Shown piece after piece: positions 47,573 through 58,440 of a DNA stretch of 64,000 nucleotides. Each line of letters begins with the position of its first letter. The stretch's first letter is position 1. This DNA is from Macropodus opercularis (Eukaryota; Chordata; Actinopteri; Anabantiformes; Osphronemidae), in assembly GCA_030770545.1 (NCBI GenBank), contig CM061098.1, forward strand, positions 16,458,001 through 16,522,000. Direction: 5' to 3'. The notes under the pieces are model-generated. The model saw only the letters and a program-made list of their open reading frames with translations, was not told where the DNA came from and did not search any database. The translations under genes were made by a program, and so were the position numbers.

Positions 47573-48250
47573 TGTCATGATCCACACTCCGCCAGAGACT
47601 TTTACTTTGTAAAGCTCCGGCGGAGACGCACACCACACCTCCTCCGTTCTGCTCATCTTCACCTGATTGTTTTCACCTGGGTGAAGATCCTCTACTTAAG
47701 CTCTCTCCACAGCACACTCGCTGTCGGATCGTCAACGTTACTCCCTGGATTCATGACCTGCTTCGAACCTTGCTTCTCGCCACCTGAACCGTGAGTTTTT
47801 TCCCGTTTGCTCCTGTTCATTACCAAGACGCTCACGGCGCCGGTGGACTCCTATGCCTGGTCTGAGCACCTGAAAAGTGAACTCTCTTTCCTTTGTGCCC
47901 TGGTGACTTCCTGCTGCTCCTGCTCATTGTGGCGGTGGGTTTATTAACGCTGCTCACTGGAACCTATTATGAGCGCCTTTGGTGCGCCGTCTACGCTCAG
48001 GAAGATCCCTGTGATTCACCAGCCGGTTCGGCTCATTTTGTGTTCGTTTTTTGTTAACCTTTTTTGTATTCCCTGGACTCTGTTGTTCTCCTGGCACGGC
48101 GGCGAGAGTTACGATCCTTCTCCGGATCTGGGGGCAGAGAGACAGGTCAGAGCTGGCCGGATAACTGAGATGAAGGAAAGTCGAAAACGGTTACCTTCCG
48201 CTGGCTTCACAATGTCACTGAATGTAGATGCCGGCAATCAGGTTAGGTTC
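47573..48250 (+). mobile_element. LTR-like segment, + orientation
   Basis: Begins TGTCATGATCCACACTCC and has a GGCGGAGAC motif, CTGCTCAT, CACCTG repeats and a CTTAAGC promoter-like element at about 47695-47701, an order also found in the oppositely oriented segment starting at 49107. This layout (TG start, Inr/TATA-substitute, GC-rich leader) is typical of fish Gypsy-type LTRs. The right border and the internal genes are not visible, so it is a solo or broken LTR at best. Confidence 0.5.
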
Positions 48251-48619
48251 TGAGGTGAGGCCGGCCTGACGGGGAGAAGTGTGGAGGTAGCTGACTGAGG
48301 TAGTTATGGAGGCGGCCGGGAGGGTCGTGGTTACAGGCTGGGAGGATGGCTTGGTCGAGGGCCAGAAAAATGGGTACCGCCCACCGGGCCGTCAAAGGTG
48401 GTGAGAGATGCGTCCGGGTTCGATTCGCAGCGCTGACACTGGCGAATCGGGATTGCCTGCGGTCAAGCGGTGATAGGGTAAAAAAGCACACACAAAGCGC
48501 TTGCGCCCTAGTGCGCGTCGCAACAGAGACAAACATAAAGTGCACCGGTCCAGACGGCGGGTTTCAGAAGGCTTGTGTCTTAATGACGCGGTGGAGAAGC
48601 TCCCGATACGGTTTCCTCC

Positions 48620-49107
48620 TCCACTCAGAGCGAACGAATATACAAAACAAAAACAAAACCAAGAGCGCGTCAAACCGACTGGTGAATCTGCAGGCAGAGC
48701 AGGGAAAGAGTCTGTGACACTGAGCCAGGTGCACTGGCAGACGAACTCCGCTTCGTCTCTCGCTTACCAGGAAGTAGAATGACTACTGAGCGTAGAGACC
48801 GCGGTGGTCGGAGGATTCCACTCACCGCACTGGTGACAGAGGCGTCCTTGAGAGTCTAGGCAAGAGGGTCGAGAGCTTTGACGAGAACAAACACATGAAT
48901 GGGCGTCGTGGTCGAGGACTGGGTCAAGTTCTGTGTTCAGGTGTTGACGGTCGACGGTCTGACAATGAGAAGACCGAGACACGGGCTTAAGAAGGCGAGG
49001 AGAACAGCAGGTGTGAGTAATCAGACAGGTGCAGGTTAATGAGCAGGATGGTGCGAGTCTCCGCCGAAGCCTTCAGAATAAGAGCTCCGGGGGTGCGAGT
49101 TCTGACA
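48620..49107 (-). mobile_element. LTR-like segment, - orientation
   Basis: On the minus strand it begins TGTCAGAACTCGCACC at 49107 and repeats the landmarks of the segment at 47573: GGCGGAGAC, CCTGCTCAT, CACCTG and CTTAAGCC (about 48985-48992). The two converge, tail to tail. The GC-rich stretch 48250-48620 between them is unassigned and could be the 3' parts of both LTRs. The family is inferred from layout only. Confidence 0.5.
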
Positions 49108-49131
49108 ATAACTTTGTTGCTGTCAGTTGCT

Positions 49132-49578
49132 TCATCGAACTGTAAGGCAAAACTCCGCCCTCACTGCCCGACTCTGAGGCTCAAAATCTGGGACTAGGGA
49201 ACACTGAGCCTTTAGCTCCTCCCAGATGTCTCTGGCTTCCTCCGGTGATAGACTGGTGGCCGGCAGAGAGGGCTGTGGGCCGTGGTCTGGGTCCATCAAG
49301 CGAGCGTGGCCCACACGAAAGGAAACGGAGGACTTGGTGAAGGCTGCCTCTGGGGGCAGAGTGCCGAGCATGGCACGCTCGAGCAGCTCCCGCTCCTCCC
49401 CTACAGCCTTACACATTCCTCCGACCCCAGGCAAGTGTAAATAGTCCCAAAACAGGTCCTCCAAACTGCCTAGCGCCTCCAATCGGTGATCCAGATCTGG
49501 GCAGTAGGCAGCAGTGTCCAATAATGTGCGGTACGCCACACAAATAAACAGGGGCAACTTGCTCCTGGCCCGCTCCAT
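49132..49578 (-). CDS. Unrecognised 148-codon ORF beside an LTR
   Basis: Open frame of 148 codons starting MERARSKLPLFICVAYR and ending AEFCLTVR, 25 bp outside the LTR-like start at 49107. It is rich in Leu, Ala, Glu and Pro, with no transmembrane segment, zinc knuckle or other motif I know. Its position immediately upstream of a minus-strand LTR would suit the 3' end of a retrotransposon internal region, but the stretch between lacks an obvious polypurine tract. The 5' side is cut by the L1-like element that starts near 49600. It could equally be a chance open frame in GC-rich DNA. Function unknown. Confidence 0.3.
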   Translation of the reverse strand: MERARSKLPLFICVAYRTLLDTAAYCPDLDHRLEALGSLEDLFWDYLHLPGVGGMCKAVGEERELLERAMLGTLPPEAAFTKSSVSFRVGHARLMDPDHGPQPSLPATSLSPEEARDIWEELKAQCSLVPDFEPQSRAVRAEFCLTVR

Positions 49579-49841
49579 CCTTGGATGGCAAGTTAAAAAA
49601 AATCAACAGCGTCCTCTGTGGGAGGAGAATGCTGTGAGAACAGAGTCTGCGAAGTTAGTGCGAGAATTCAGCAAGGTGGCGCGTACATCAAAGGAAACAG
49701 GAGATCGTCAAGCTATCCGCCAACATTTATCAACAAATTAAAAGCCATATAAAACTTCCCGAACAAGAAATATTATCGTTCATCCTACCAGTTTTGAGAA
49801 CATAGAGGATTACATCGACGAGTGCTTCGAAAAGAGTCGTC

Positions 49842-50498
49842 ATGGGGAAATCCAAGCCGACGGCCCCGCTCAAGAGATCCCAACCCTCAGAGTCACCTGG
49901 AGCAGACTCACCCGACAAAAACATCACTGACATCCTCAAGTCAATCGAGGAAAAACTTGGAAGTTTCGATGCGTGTCTGGCACTTGTGGAAATACTGCAC
50001 AAGGAGTGCTCTAAGGGAATCCCTGGAATTCAGCCAGCAGCAGGTTGTCGCTCTGGTCACAGAGAACGAGGGCCTGAAAGGATCTGTGAAGACCCTCTCA
50101 GAGGACATGGCCCAGCTAGCGGCAGAAAATAAAAGAATTAAAGAAAGCATCATCGATCTTCAGGCCCGCGGCCGATGTCGTGGGGGGAATCACCTTCCAC
50201 CGGGCTCACCGCTTGGGAGGAAAGAGACCGGCTGGCCAGCGCCCCAGACCCATCGTTGCCAAGTTCCGTGATTACAAGCAGAAGGAACTGGTGAAGAGCC
50301 GGGGCAGACAGCTGAAGGGAACCGATTACAGCGTCAACGACCAGTTCCCCAAGGAGATCCTGGACCGACGCTGCAGATTGTTCCCCATACGCAGGAGATT
50401 CATGTCAGAAGGCAGCCGAGCGGTCATCAGCGTCGATAAACTGTGAACGGTCAACTCTACCGAGACCGGGAATCCATGGCTGTATTAACGACAGGTGG

Positions 50499-50500
<2 letters not shown>
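49842..50500 (+). pseudogene. L1-type ORF1 (RNA-binding chaperone) remnant
   Basis: ATG at 49842 begins MGKSKPTAPLKRSQPSE; the frame then breaks near 50025. The neighbouring frame carries a coiled-coil-like heptad stretch (VVALVTENEGLKGSVKTL...EDMAQLAAENKRI). A third frame from about 50175 carries the conserved ORF1 core: HRAHRLGG, RPIVAKFRDYKQKE, and FPKEILDRRCRLFPIRRRF, ending RAVISVDKL, after which another indel occurs. ORF1 proteins of L1-clade LINEs form trimers and coat the element RNA. The three frames and the short total length (about 200 codons) show a broken copy that seems to lack part of the RRM-like domain. Confidence 0.8.
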
Positions 50501-50533
<33 letters not shown>

Positions 50534-50600
50534 CTAAAAATTAATGTATGTGTGAATGTATGTATGTAGGTGTGTTTGCGTGTGTGTATATATATATAAA
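50500..50600. repeat. (CA)n / (TG)n microsatellite between L1 ORFs
   Basis: CA repeat at 50501-50529 followed by TATG/TGTG/TATA-type repeats to about 50598. It appears to have replaced or expanded within the ORF1-ORF2 junction and the first codons of the endonuclease. Confidence 0.9.
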
Positions 50601-51220
50601 GTATTAAACCACCTCAGGACTCTGCAAGCAGACATAGTATTACTACAAGAAACCCACACTCCCCAAACTATAGACTACACTTTAGCCTCACCAGAGTTCC
50701 CACATGCGTCCTTCTACAACTCTAAACAAAGAGGGGTCGCCATTATGATACATAAGAATGTAAACTTTATCCATAAAAATACAATTATAGACCCAGAAGG
50801 AAGAACTATAATAATTCATATTCTAATACAAAAAATTGAATTCTGCATAGCTTGTGTGTACGGTCCCAATGTTGATGACCCCTCTTTCTTTCACACCTTC
50901 TTCACATCACTGGCTGCTCACTCTGGTTCTAAACTTATAATAGGAGGGGACTTTAACTTAGTGAGTAACCCAGAGTTGGACAGGCTAAGCACAGCAGTGA
51001 GCAACAGGAGCTGGCAATCAGTAGAGACGTTAAAACAGTACATGGATGATTTCGGTCTTTGCGACGCCTGGCGTTCCTTCCACCCCACCTCCAGGGAAAA
51101 TACCTTCTTCTCCCCAGTTCACCACTCGCACTCCCGTATAGATTACATTTTAGTGAACAAGTCAATTCTATCAGATGTCGGTGACACCAGTATTCACTCT
51201 ATCACCATTAGCGATCATGC
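50600..51220 (+). pseudogene. L1-type ORF2, AP endonuclease domain
   Basis: Uninterrupted frame for an exonuclease-endonuclease-phosphatase domain: ADIVLLQETHTP with the catalytic Glu, CIACVYGPN, KLIIGGDFNLV with the metal/substrate-binding Asp-Asn, SRIDYILV, and ITISDHA with the catalytic Asp-His near the end. This enzyme nicks genomic DNA to prime reverse transcription. About 30 N-terminal residues are missing, lost in the microsatellite. The frame then runs into the L2 insertion at 51221, after SDHA. The core residues survive, suggesting only moderate age. Confidence 0.9.
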
Positions 51221-52799
51221 AATTCAATTCAATTCAATTCAACTTTATTTATATAGCGCCAATTCACAACATCAGTTATCTCAGGGCACTTTACAAGTAA
51301 GGTTTTAAGACCTTACACAACTAAACCCAACAATTCCCACATAGAACAAGCTTTTAATTGTAGCCAATCGATAAATTGTACAGTTAAATAGCGACAGTGG
51401 AGAGGAAAAACTCCCTCTCTAACGAGGAAGAAACCTCCAGCAGACCCAGGCTCAGTGTGGGCGGCCATCTGCCTTGACCGGTTGGGGTGAGGGGATAGAG
51501 AAGAGAGAAAAGAACACAACCACAACAACAAAACAAGCAGCAACAGAACACAGGCAGGATGGTTGGACCAGCAACTGAACACTGGAGACACACGACTCTG
51601 AGTCTGATGATACCTGTAGATGAGGATAGAGAGAGACAGAAGGGGAGAAGCACAACTAGGAGAGAAAAGGGACAAAGTTAGTCACATGTAGAAATGGAGG
51701 CATGTTAGTGGATAGAAGAAAAAGAGAAAAAAGAGCTCAGTCAATGAAGGACGTCCCCCAGCAGTCTAAGTCTATAGCAGCTTAACTAAGAGATGGTTCA
51801 GGGTGACCAGAACCATCTCTAACTATACGCTTTGTCAAAAAGAAAGGTTTTAAGCCTAGTTTTAAAACTAGAGAGGGTGTCTGCTTCTCGAACCTGGACT
51901 GGAAGCTGGTTCCATAGGAGAGGAGCTTGGTAGCTAAATGCTCTGCCTCCCGTTCTACATTTAGAAACTCTAGGAACCACAAGCAGACCAGCGCTCTGAG
52001 AACGAAGCGTTCTGTTGGGAGCATAAGGAGCGATGAGGTCTTTAAGATAAGATGGAGCTTTATTATGAAGAGCTTTGTAGGTGAGGAGAAGAATTTTGAA
52101 TTCTATCCTAGTTTTGACAGGGAGCCAATGCAGAGAAGCTAATGTTGGAGAAATGTGATCTCGCTTCCTAAGTCCAGTCAGAACTCTGGCTGCAGCATTT
52201 TGAATTAATTGGAGGATTTTCAAAGAGTTATTGGGACAACCTATGAGTAGCGAGTTACAGTAGTCAAGCCTAGAGGTAACAAATGCATGGATTAATTTTT
52301 CAGCATCACTTTGTGAGAGGATGCTCCTAATTTTAGCAATATTCCTCAGGTGGAAGTAGGCGGTTCTAGAGATTTCTTTAATATATGGTGTAAAGGACAG
52401 ATCTTGGTCAACAATGACACCAAGGTTCCTCACAGTAGAACTTGAAGCTAACGTTATGTCATCCAGAGTAACAATCTGATTCAATAAAGAGTCTCTCTGG
52501 TTTTTAGCACCAATTATAATAACCTCAGTTTTATCTGAATTCAGTTGGAGAAAGTTATGGGACATCCAGGATTTGATATCATTTAAACAAGTTTGAAGTT
52601 TGACTAATTGGTTTGTTTCCTCTGGTTTCATGGACAAATATAACTGAGTATCATCTGCATAGCAGTGGAAATTTATAGAATGTTTTCTAATAATATTACC
52701 AAGGGGAGACATGTAAAGACTGAAAAGTATTGGACCAAGCACAGAACCCTGTGGAACTCCAAAGTTAATTCCTGTGCGGATGGAAGATTGATCATGAAC
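51221..52799 (-). mobile_element. L2-type LINE, 5'-truncated, inserted in L1
   Basis: On the minus strand: the C-terminal half of an L2-like polymerase (from 52799), stop at 51819, a 3' UTR of about 600 bp with the familiar GAGGGAGTTTTTCCTCTCCA-type segment (near 51395-51420), and a tail GGCGCTATATAAATAAAGTT plus TTGAA pentamers at 51221-51240. It splits L1 ORF2 between the endonuclease (SDHA) and the linker (PVSLSLS..). At the 5'-truncated end the L2 sequence GATCATG (52789-52795) is shared with the L1 target GATCATG (51213-51219), implying microhomology joining or a short target duplication. Confidence 0.92.
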
Positions 52800-52838
52800 C
52801 AGTTTCTCTTTCTTTGAGTAGGACAGTAACACCACCAA
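51819..52838 (-). pseudogene. L2 reverse transcriptase, C-terminal part
   Basis: A 339-codon open frame. The first 13 or so codons come from flanking L1 DNA; the rest is L2-type polymerase: GVPQGSVLGPILFSLYM (RT motif B), HCYADDTQLYL (motif C with the catalytic Asp pair), LQLNSDKTEVIIIGAK (motif D), VRNLGVIVDQDLSF, RLDYCNSLLIG, QNAAARVLTG, LHWLPVKTRIEFKILLL and a normal C-terminus LKTFLFDKAYS. No internal stop occurs, so this is a relatively young insertion. The endonuclease and RT motif A are missing through 5' truncation, so it cannot move by itself. Its 3' end could still be recognised by an active L2. Confidence 0.93.
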
Positions 52839-54630
52839 GCAAGAGCTGGAGATTTAATACATCATTACTTAATGACCTAGACTTTATCAGTTACATCAAA
52901 ACAGAGTGGGCAACCTTTATGGAAATCAATGACACACCAGGAACGTCTTCTCTGGGAGATTGGAAAGGCAGTTATGCGCGGTAGAATTATTTCATATTCA
53001 TCAAACAAGAAAAAGAAAGTGATGTTGCAGGAGTCAGAACTAGAACAAAAAATTAAATCTCTCACCACACGACAAAATCCTGGGAGAACTAAGAAAGCTA
53101 AAATTAGAACTAAACAAAATTACGGATAGGAAAAGTCAATTTCAAATAGAACAACTACGTTGGGAGAATTATGATCATGGCAACAAATGTGGCAAATTCT
53201 TAGCCAACCAATTAAAAAACAATAAGGAAAGACAAACCATCCACTCAATTATTACAAAAAGAGGCAACATCACTCATAATCCTCAAAAAATAAATAATAC
53301 TTTTAAGAACTTTTATCAACATTTATATACATCAGAAATAGAGCCAACTACCTTAGCCATAGAAACGTTCTTAAATAAACTTGAATTACCAAAGTTAAAC
53401 CAAACACAAGTTATAACTTTGGACTCACTATTTTCCCCGGCTGAGCTGCAGGAAGCCCTGCAGCAGATGCCTAATAAAAAAGCTCCAGGACCGGATGGTT
53501 TTCCAGCTGAATTATATAAGGAACTCTGGACTATGCTGGCACCAAGCTTTTACAAAATGGTAGTAGAAGTTAAAAAGCAAGGCTCAATACCAGCTAACAT
53601 GAACTCTGCCGTTATAAGCCTGCTTCAAAAACCAGGAAAAGACCCATCAAGCTACAGAATAATTTCATTAATAAATGTAGACCTAAAAATAATCTGCAAA
53701 GCCCTCGCTAGAAGAATAGAGAAAATTACCCCTTATATAATTCACCCTGATCAAACAGGTTTTATAAAAGGGAGACAGTCAACAAACAGCATGTATAGAT
53801 TAATCAACCTAATTGATTATGTCACCATCCACAAACTAGAATCAGCCATTGTCTCACTAGATGCAGAAAAAGCGTTTGACCGAGTAAACTGGAAGTTCCT
53901 GCTAGCTACACTGCATAAATTTGGTATTGGAAAATCCTTTATAGACTGGATCCAAACATTATATAGCTCAGCAAATGCAGCAGTTCGAACAAACGGTCAG
54001 ATCTCGTCAAGGTTTAATTTATGTAGAGGAACCAGACAAGGTTGCCCACTCTCCCCCTCACTATTCGCATTATTTATTGAACCACTAGCGGCAGCAATTA
54101 GACAAAATGAAGGGATCACTGGAATACTGCCTAAAACAGTAAATCATAAAATAAGCCTATATGCTGATGATGTTTTACTTTTCCTCCTCAAGCCACAAAA
54201 TTCACTTCCCACAACCACTGGTATTATCAACGAATTTTCAGCTCTGTCAGAATACTCTATCAACTGGACAAAGTCTACAGTGCTGCCACTCAACTATGAC
54301 TTCCAGACCGCTCATTCTAACACACTCCGGCCAGGGAACATCAGATATCTGGGCACTGAATTCTCCGCTAGGCTGTCAGACCTCACAGAACTAAACTATT
54401 CTCCATTACTAAAACAAATTGATTCTAACCTCAACAGATGGCAGTCCCTACCCATTTCACTAATGGGAAGAATTGCCACCATTAAAATGATGGTCTTACC
54501 TAAACTTAACTACCTGTTCTCAATGATACCAAACCAGCCATCCCAGGTGTGGTTTAAGACACTAGACGCATGCATCTCAAAATTTTTAATGGAGAAACAA
54601 ACCACCACGTATAAGCCTGAAAACGCTTGA
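52800..54630 (+). pseudogene. L1-type ORF2, linker and reverse transcriptase
   Basis: The L1 frame resumes after the L2 insertion (PPSKSWRFN at about 52832-52857) with frame changes up to about 53400. It then gives a 403-codon open stretch to 54630 holding the RT core: KKAPGPDGFPAELYK, DQTGFIKGRQS, VSLDAEKAFDRVNW (motif A Asp), GTRQGCPLSPSLFALF (motif B), ISLYADDVLLFLL (motif C, YADD) and WTKSTVLPLN (motif D). All catalytic Asp residues are present. A one-base frameshift at about 54625 ends the frame; the next L1 residues (LKNLKAVEAWNYLILAN) are in another frame. Tx1/L1-clade features place it among fish L1-like LINEs. Confidence 0.93.
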
Positions 54631-54679
54631 AAAACCTAAAAGCTGTGGAGGCATGGAACTACCTAATCCTTGCCAATAG

Positions 54680-55384
54680 TGTGACGGTTTGGCCCTCCAG
54701 CCCCTGGAGGGCGCCCTTGTCCCCTGTTCCTCTTTGTTGGGTTTTTGTTTTTTCGTTCATTTCCTGTTCGTTGAGTATTGGTTTCACCTGGTTTTCATTT
54801 CCTGTTTGTTTAGTATTTAAGTTCCTCTGTTTTGTCTTCACGTTGCTGGGTGATTATATAAGTAGGTCTACATAGGACGTTACGTGGTTCGTATGTATGT
54901 GTTCATTATTATTGTCTGTTCGTTGGTTTACCTGAAGTCCAGAAGTAAGTGTCTTTTTGTAGTGTTTGGAGTGTTGGGTTTCGTGTCTGTTTCTGGTGCC
55001 TGTTACTAGTATTGTTACTTGGTTTTGTACTTATATGTATCGGTGTTATTATTCGGATATCTGTTATTGGTGTACATGTTCAGGGTTGTTTTGTGTTTCA
55101 ATGTTTGAAGTCTTGTCTGTGTTAGTGCTTATTTGGTATTGGTAACTATCTGTTGGTCTAGAGTTTAATGTTAACTTGAGTTATGGCCTCACGTTTGGTT
55201 CTTATAGTTTTGTAGTCACTCGTTTTTGTGTTCTGTCCGTGGGTTCGTGTTTTGTCCTTGTTTGTCTTCTGCTCATTAAATTATTATTTACTTCACCCCT
55301 GTTTCTGGGTTCGTGCTTGTGGGTCCGCCCCGATTAGTTTGTGAGAGCGGGCACAGGCTAGTGAGTAGTGAGTGTTTTGTAACA
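54680..55384 (+). mobile_element. Solo LTR with 5-bp target duplication in L1
   Basis: A 705-bp segment beginning TGTGACGGTTTGG and ending TTTTGTAACA, so the ends are TGT...ACA, flanked by identical AATAG (54675-54679 and 55385-55389). Removing it together with one AATAG restores the L1 reading frame through AAT AGA TTG AAT CAC. Internally it has a TATTTAAG promoter-like site (about 54814) and an ATTAAA poly(A) hexamer (55275-55280), in correct LTR order for + orientation. Solo LTRs arise from recombination between the two LTRs of a full element. The superfamily (probably Ty3/Gypsy) is inferred from the 5-bp duplication and end sequence. Confidence 0.93.
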
Positions 55385-56357
55385 AATAGATTGAATCACA
55401 TCCACAAATGGATAAATTCCAGTCCAGCAGACGTATCCTGGTTAGACATTGAACAAATTTTGTAAAGACATTAAAATTGCAGATTTACCATTTATCAGTA
55501 CCAAAATCAAACTTCATAATTGCTTCCGGTATACTAGCATAAGAACATCCCTGACAGCCTGGTGGAAATTCTTAAAAATAACTGGCTCTTCACTTGCTCC
55601 CTGCCAATATACACCACTCTGGAACAATCCAGACATCCTACAAAACAAAAAAATCATTCGAGGAGCTAGTGTCCAAATTTGGAATTACTAATGGCAACTT
55701 TTTAGAATATCAATATTAATAATTAAGGCAAAAAACAAAAATACTCCGATACAATGGCAACCTCCACCAGCAGTAGAACGATTTATTGGAATCTCACCTA
55801 GAAGAGTATTATCAAAAATCTATATAATTCTGTCTAAAACGAATGACACAGTGTGTCTCCCGATATCTAAATGGGAAACTGATTTGGGGATCACCACCGA
55901 CCAAACGTTCTGGACAAATATATGCGCAAACTTATTCCAAATGACTAAAAATACAAATTTGCAGTTAATACAATATAAAATTCTTCATAGAACACACTAT
56001 ACAGGTCAAAGGATGTTCCAGATGAGTCTAACTAAGTCCAACACCTGCCCACACTGCACAGATAACACAGCAGATAGATACCTACATGCATTCTGGTCAT
56101 GTCCACCTGTGCAACAATTCTGGCAAGGAGCTTGCAAACACTTATCAACCTGGTTAAGGTATCCAATCCCAGTATCACCCGCACTGTGTCTTTTAGGAGA
56201 TCTAAGAGGGCTCAATCTAGAGAAAAACACGTCACAACTACTATTCACTGCCTTATGTGTCGCAAAGAAAATCATCCTTATGAATTGGAAAACTAAAAAG
56301 AAATTAAGCATCAATCACTACTTGAACAGACTACACAACCTTAGAAACATTGACTGA
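55385..56357 (+). pseudogene. L1-type ORF2, C-terminal domain
   Basis: Continuation of L1 ORF2 after the solo LTR: NRLNHIHKWI, then a broken stretch (55440-55840, with in-frame stops and frame shifts but recognisable ..RTSLTAWWKFLKITGSS and TPLWNNPDI), then an open frame at 55851-56357. The last part contains WTNICANLFQMTKN, the cysteine motif CPHC with a downstream H and C (ADRYLHAFWSCPPV), and FWQGACKHLSTWL, typical of the C-terminal region of Tx1/L1 polymerases, and ends ...RNID with TGA at 56355-56357. Confidence 0.9.
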
Positions 56358-58440
56358 TTGTTTAAATCATTAACTGGAACATGGGGCGGCCGCACGGGCC
56401 CTCTGTACCGGGGGGGTAGTATCTGCGGGGCTGGTGCTTGGGGTCGAGGGGTCGGCTAGTTGGTGGATTGGCGCATAGCTAGCTCTGGGGGCGGGGGCGG
56501 ACCGGGGGTGTGGACTTGGGTACCCTGTGTCTGTGGGGTTCCCTGGCGGAGGCCTGCCTGCTCCTGGGGGTTGCTCCTTCCCCTGGGGCGTCCTTGTGGG
56601 GGCAGAGGGTTGCCGCTCCTAGCGGTCGGACTCCTAGGATGCGGCGGGGGCACGTGGCGATGGAGCATGATGGGATCGGTGGGGAGATCTGCCTGGGCTC
56701 TGGATCCCTGTGGCACCTGGGCTGGGATCGGACCGCCCTACACAGCTACACAGTGTGGGCGTGTGTTTGTGTGTGTGTGCACGCATGTGTGTGTGTATGC
56801 ATCTGGGGGGGTGTGGACTTATGGGCTTGTGTATATGTGGGTGGATATGTGTAGATGCATCTGGATGTGTGTTATGTAAGAGATTGCGTGTCTGAATGAA
56901 GCCTTAACCATCGTCCCTCCCAGAACGGAATGCCCCTCAGTTTTTAACTACATTACACACAAACACCAAACAAGGCTTTGGAGACTGGTAGTCTTCCAAT
57001 GTCCTTTATATTCACATACACATACATTTAGGGCCTGAGGGGGTGGTCTCCTACTGGGGTCTGAGAGGAGGTGCCAGGTGTGACCTCGGTAGTCGCCTCC
57101 GGCAAGGATGACCACCACCCTATTCTTAATTGCAAGTAGACACTTAGGGATGGGGGACACCCTCTGGGAGACACATCCGTCAGCCAGCGGTTGTGCTCCT
57201 GCCCCCCCCCCCACTTTTAATACATCTTAGCCCCACACTTACAAACCAAGCTGGCTGGCAGGGTAACGGGGTCCTGTCTTGCTGCCCCTGGCTCCTCCTC
57301 GGATGGGGGCGGGGGAGGTGGCTTTAGAGGTGCCGCGGGTCCTGCCCGGAGCCCCGCGGGTACTGGGTCGGAGATCAACCCACGTCATGAATGGGATTCC
57401 ACGTATGGTGTGGGTGTGAGTGTGTATAGTATCAGGTATGGATGGGTAGGTTCTGGGGGGAATGTATGTGGCAGTATGTGTATGGATGTATGTATGTTAG
57501 TGGTGTGGCAGATGTTTGGGTGGCCCGATCCTGGCGCAGCTACGGGATCTTGCTGCCCGGGCAGCCTCCTCTGCTGATTCCCACTAATGCCTACCTAGTG
57601 CTGCAAGCCCACCATGACGCTGGGGGTGGTGTCTGGCCGTGGGGGGGGGGGACGCAAGGACGGAGGAGGGGGGGTCTGCTTCTGTTCTTCCCACGGTGGG
57701 CTGGCGCTGGCTCATCGGTGGCCGGACCTGGCTCCTGGTACTGTCCCTGTGGCTGCTGCAGCCCTGTCTGGGGGGTGTGGGTGGACGCCCCGGTGTGGCA
57801 CACTGGTTACTGGGCCCTTTCTTGCTGTCTGTTTGAGCATTGGGACGGTAGGGACACACTCATCACCTTCCCCCATCACCCTAGTTTCTGCTAGTGGCAC
57901 TGTGCACCAATGCTTGTATCACCACAAGCGGTGAATGATGTTGTTTCACTGTTTCGGGGTAATGGAACAAACTATATGAGCAACAATGTGAATACGTGTT
58001 ATTTTATGATATACCTCCCTCTTATGTATTTATTTTAATTGTTTTTTTTCACAAATGATGTTATCATGGTGTTGGTAATGCTGCACTTGTACTTATAGTC
58101 GTTGTGTGGTTACTGTAGATGTCGCTGCTTGTCATTATCATCATACCTACCAGGACTGTTACTAATCAATTTCATCACTATAACTTATTTACGTAATGTT
58201 AGCTATACCCTGTTGGTTGTACTATGTATTTTGTTGTCTGTGCTTCCTCTCCCCCCCCCCCCCCCTCCCCTTTCTTCCTGTCTAATCCAGAGACTCTCAT
58301 TTCGTCTTGATAGACCAATTAAAACAAAGATCTTCAAAGAGGGGTTCATAGTTTATGTATCCCTTTTGAAAAAGCAAAACTGCCCACCACAATACAGCAT
58401 CCAGCACATACATGATGGATGCTAAACTGCTGGACAGGAC
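56358..58440 (+). mobile_element. L1-type 3' UTR, GC- and G-rich
   Basis: About 2.1 kb between the ORF2 stop and the poly(A). The first 1.5 kb is GC-rich with many G runs (56410-56451, 56487-56508, G11 at 57641-57651) and TG microsatellite-like parts (56761-56870, 57405-57500). The last 600 bp is AT-rich, with a C14-16 run near 58251-58264. No coding frame is credible; long GC-rich frames here are compositional. G-rich 3' UTRs are known in L1-clade LINEs. A nested insertion inside this stretch cannot be excluded. Confidence 0.7.

Noticed and set aside
48243..48782. Overlapping 90-120 codon frames on both strands
   Set aside because: They lie in GC-rich LTR-like sequence, overlap each other in all frames and show no retroviral or other protein motif.
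56456..57934. Several long GC-rich frames on both strands
   Set aside because: They overlap one another in a G-rich L1 3' UTR, are of low complexity and have no domain; high GC removes stop codons.
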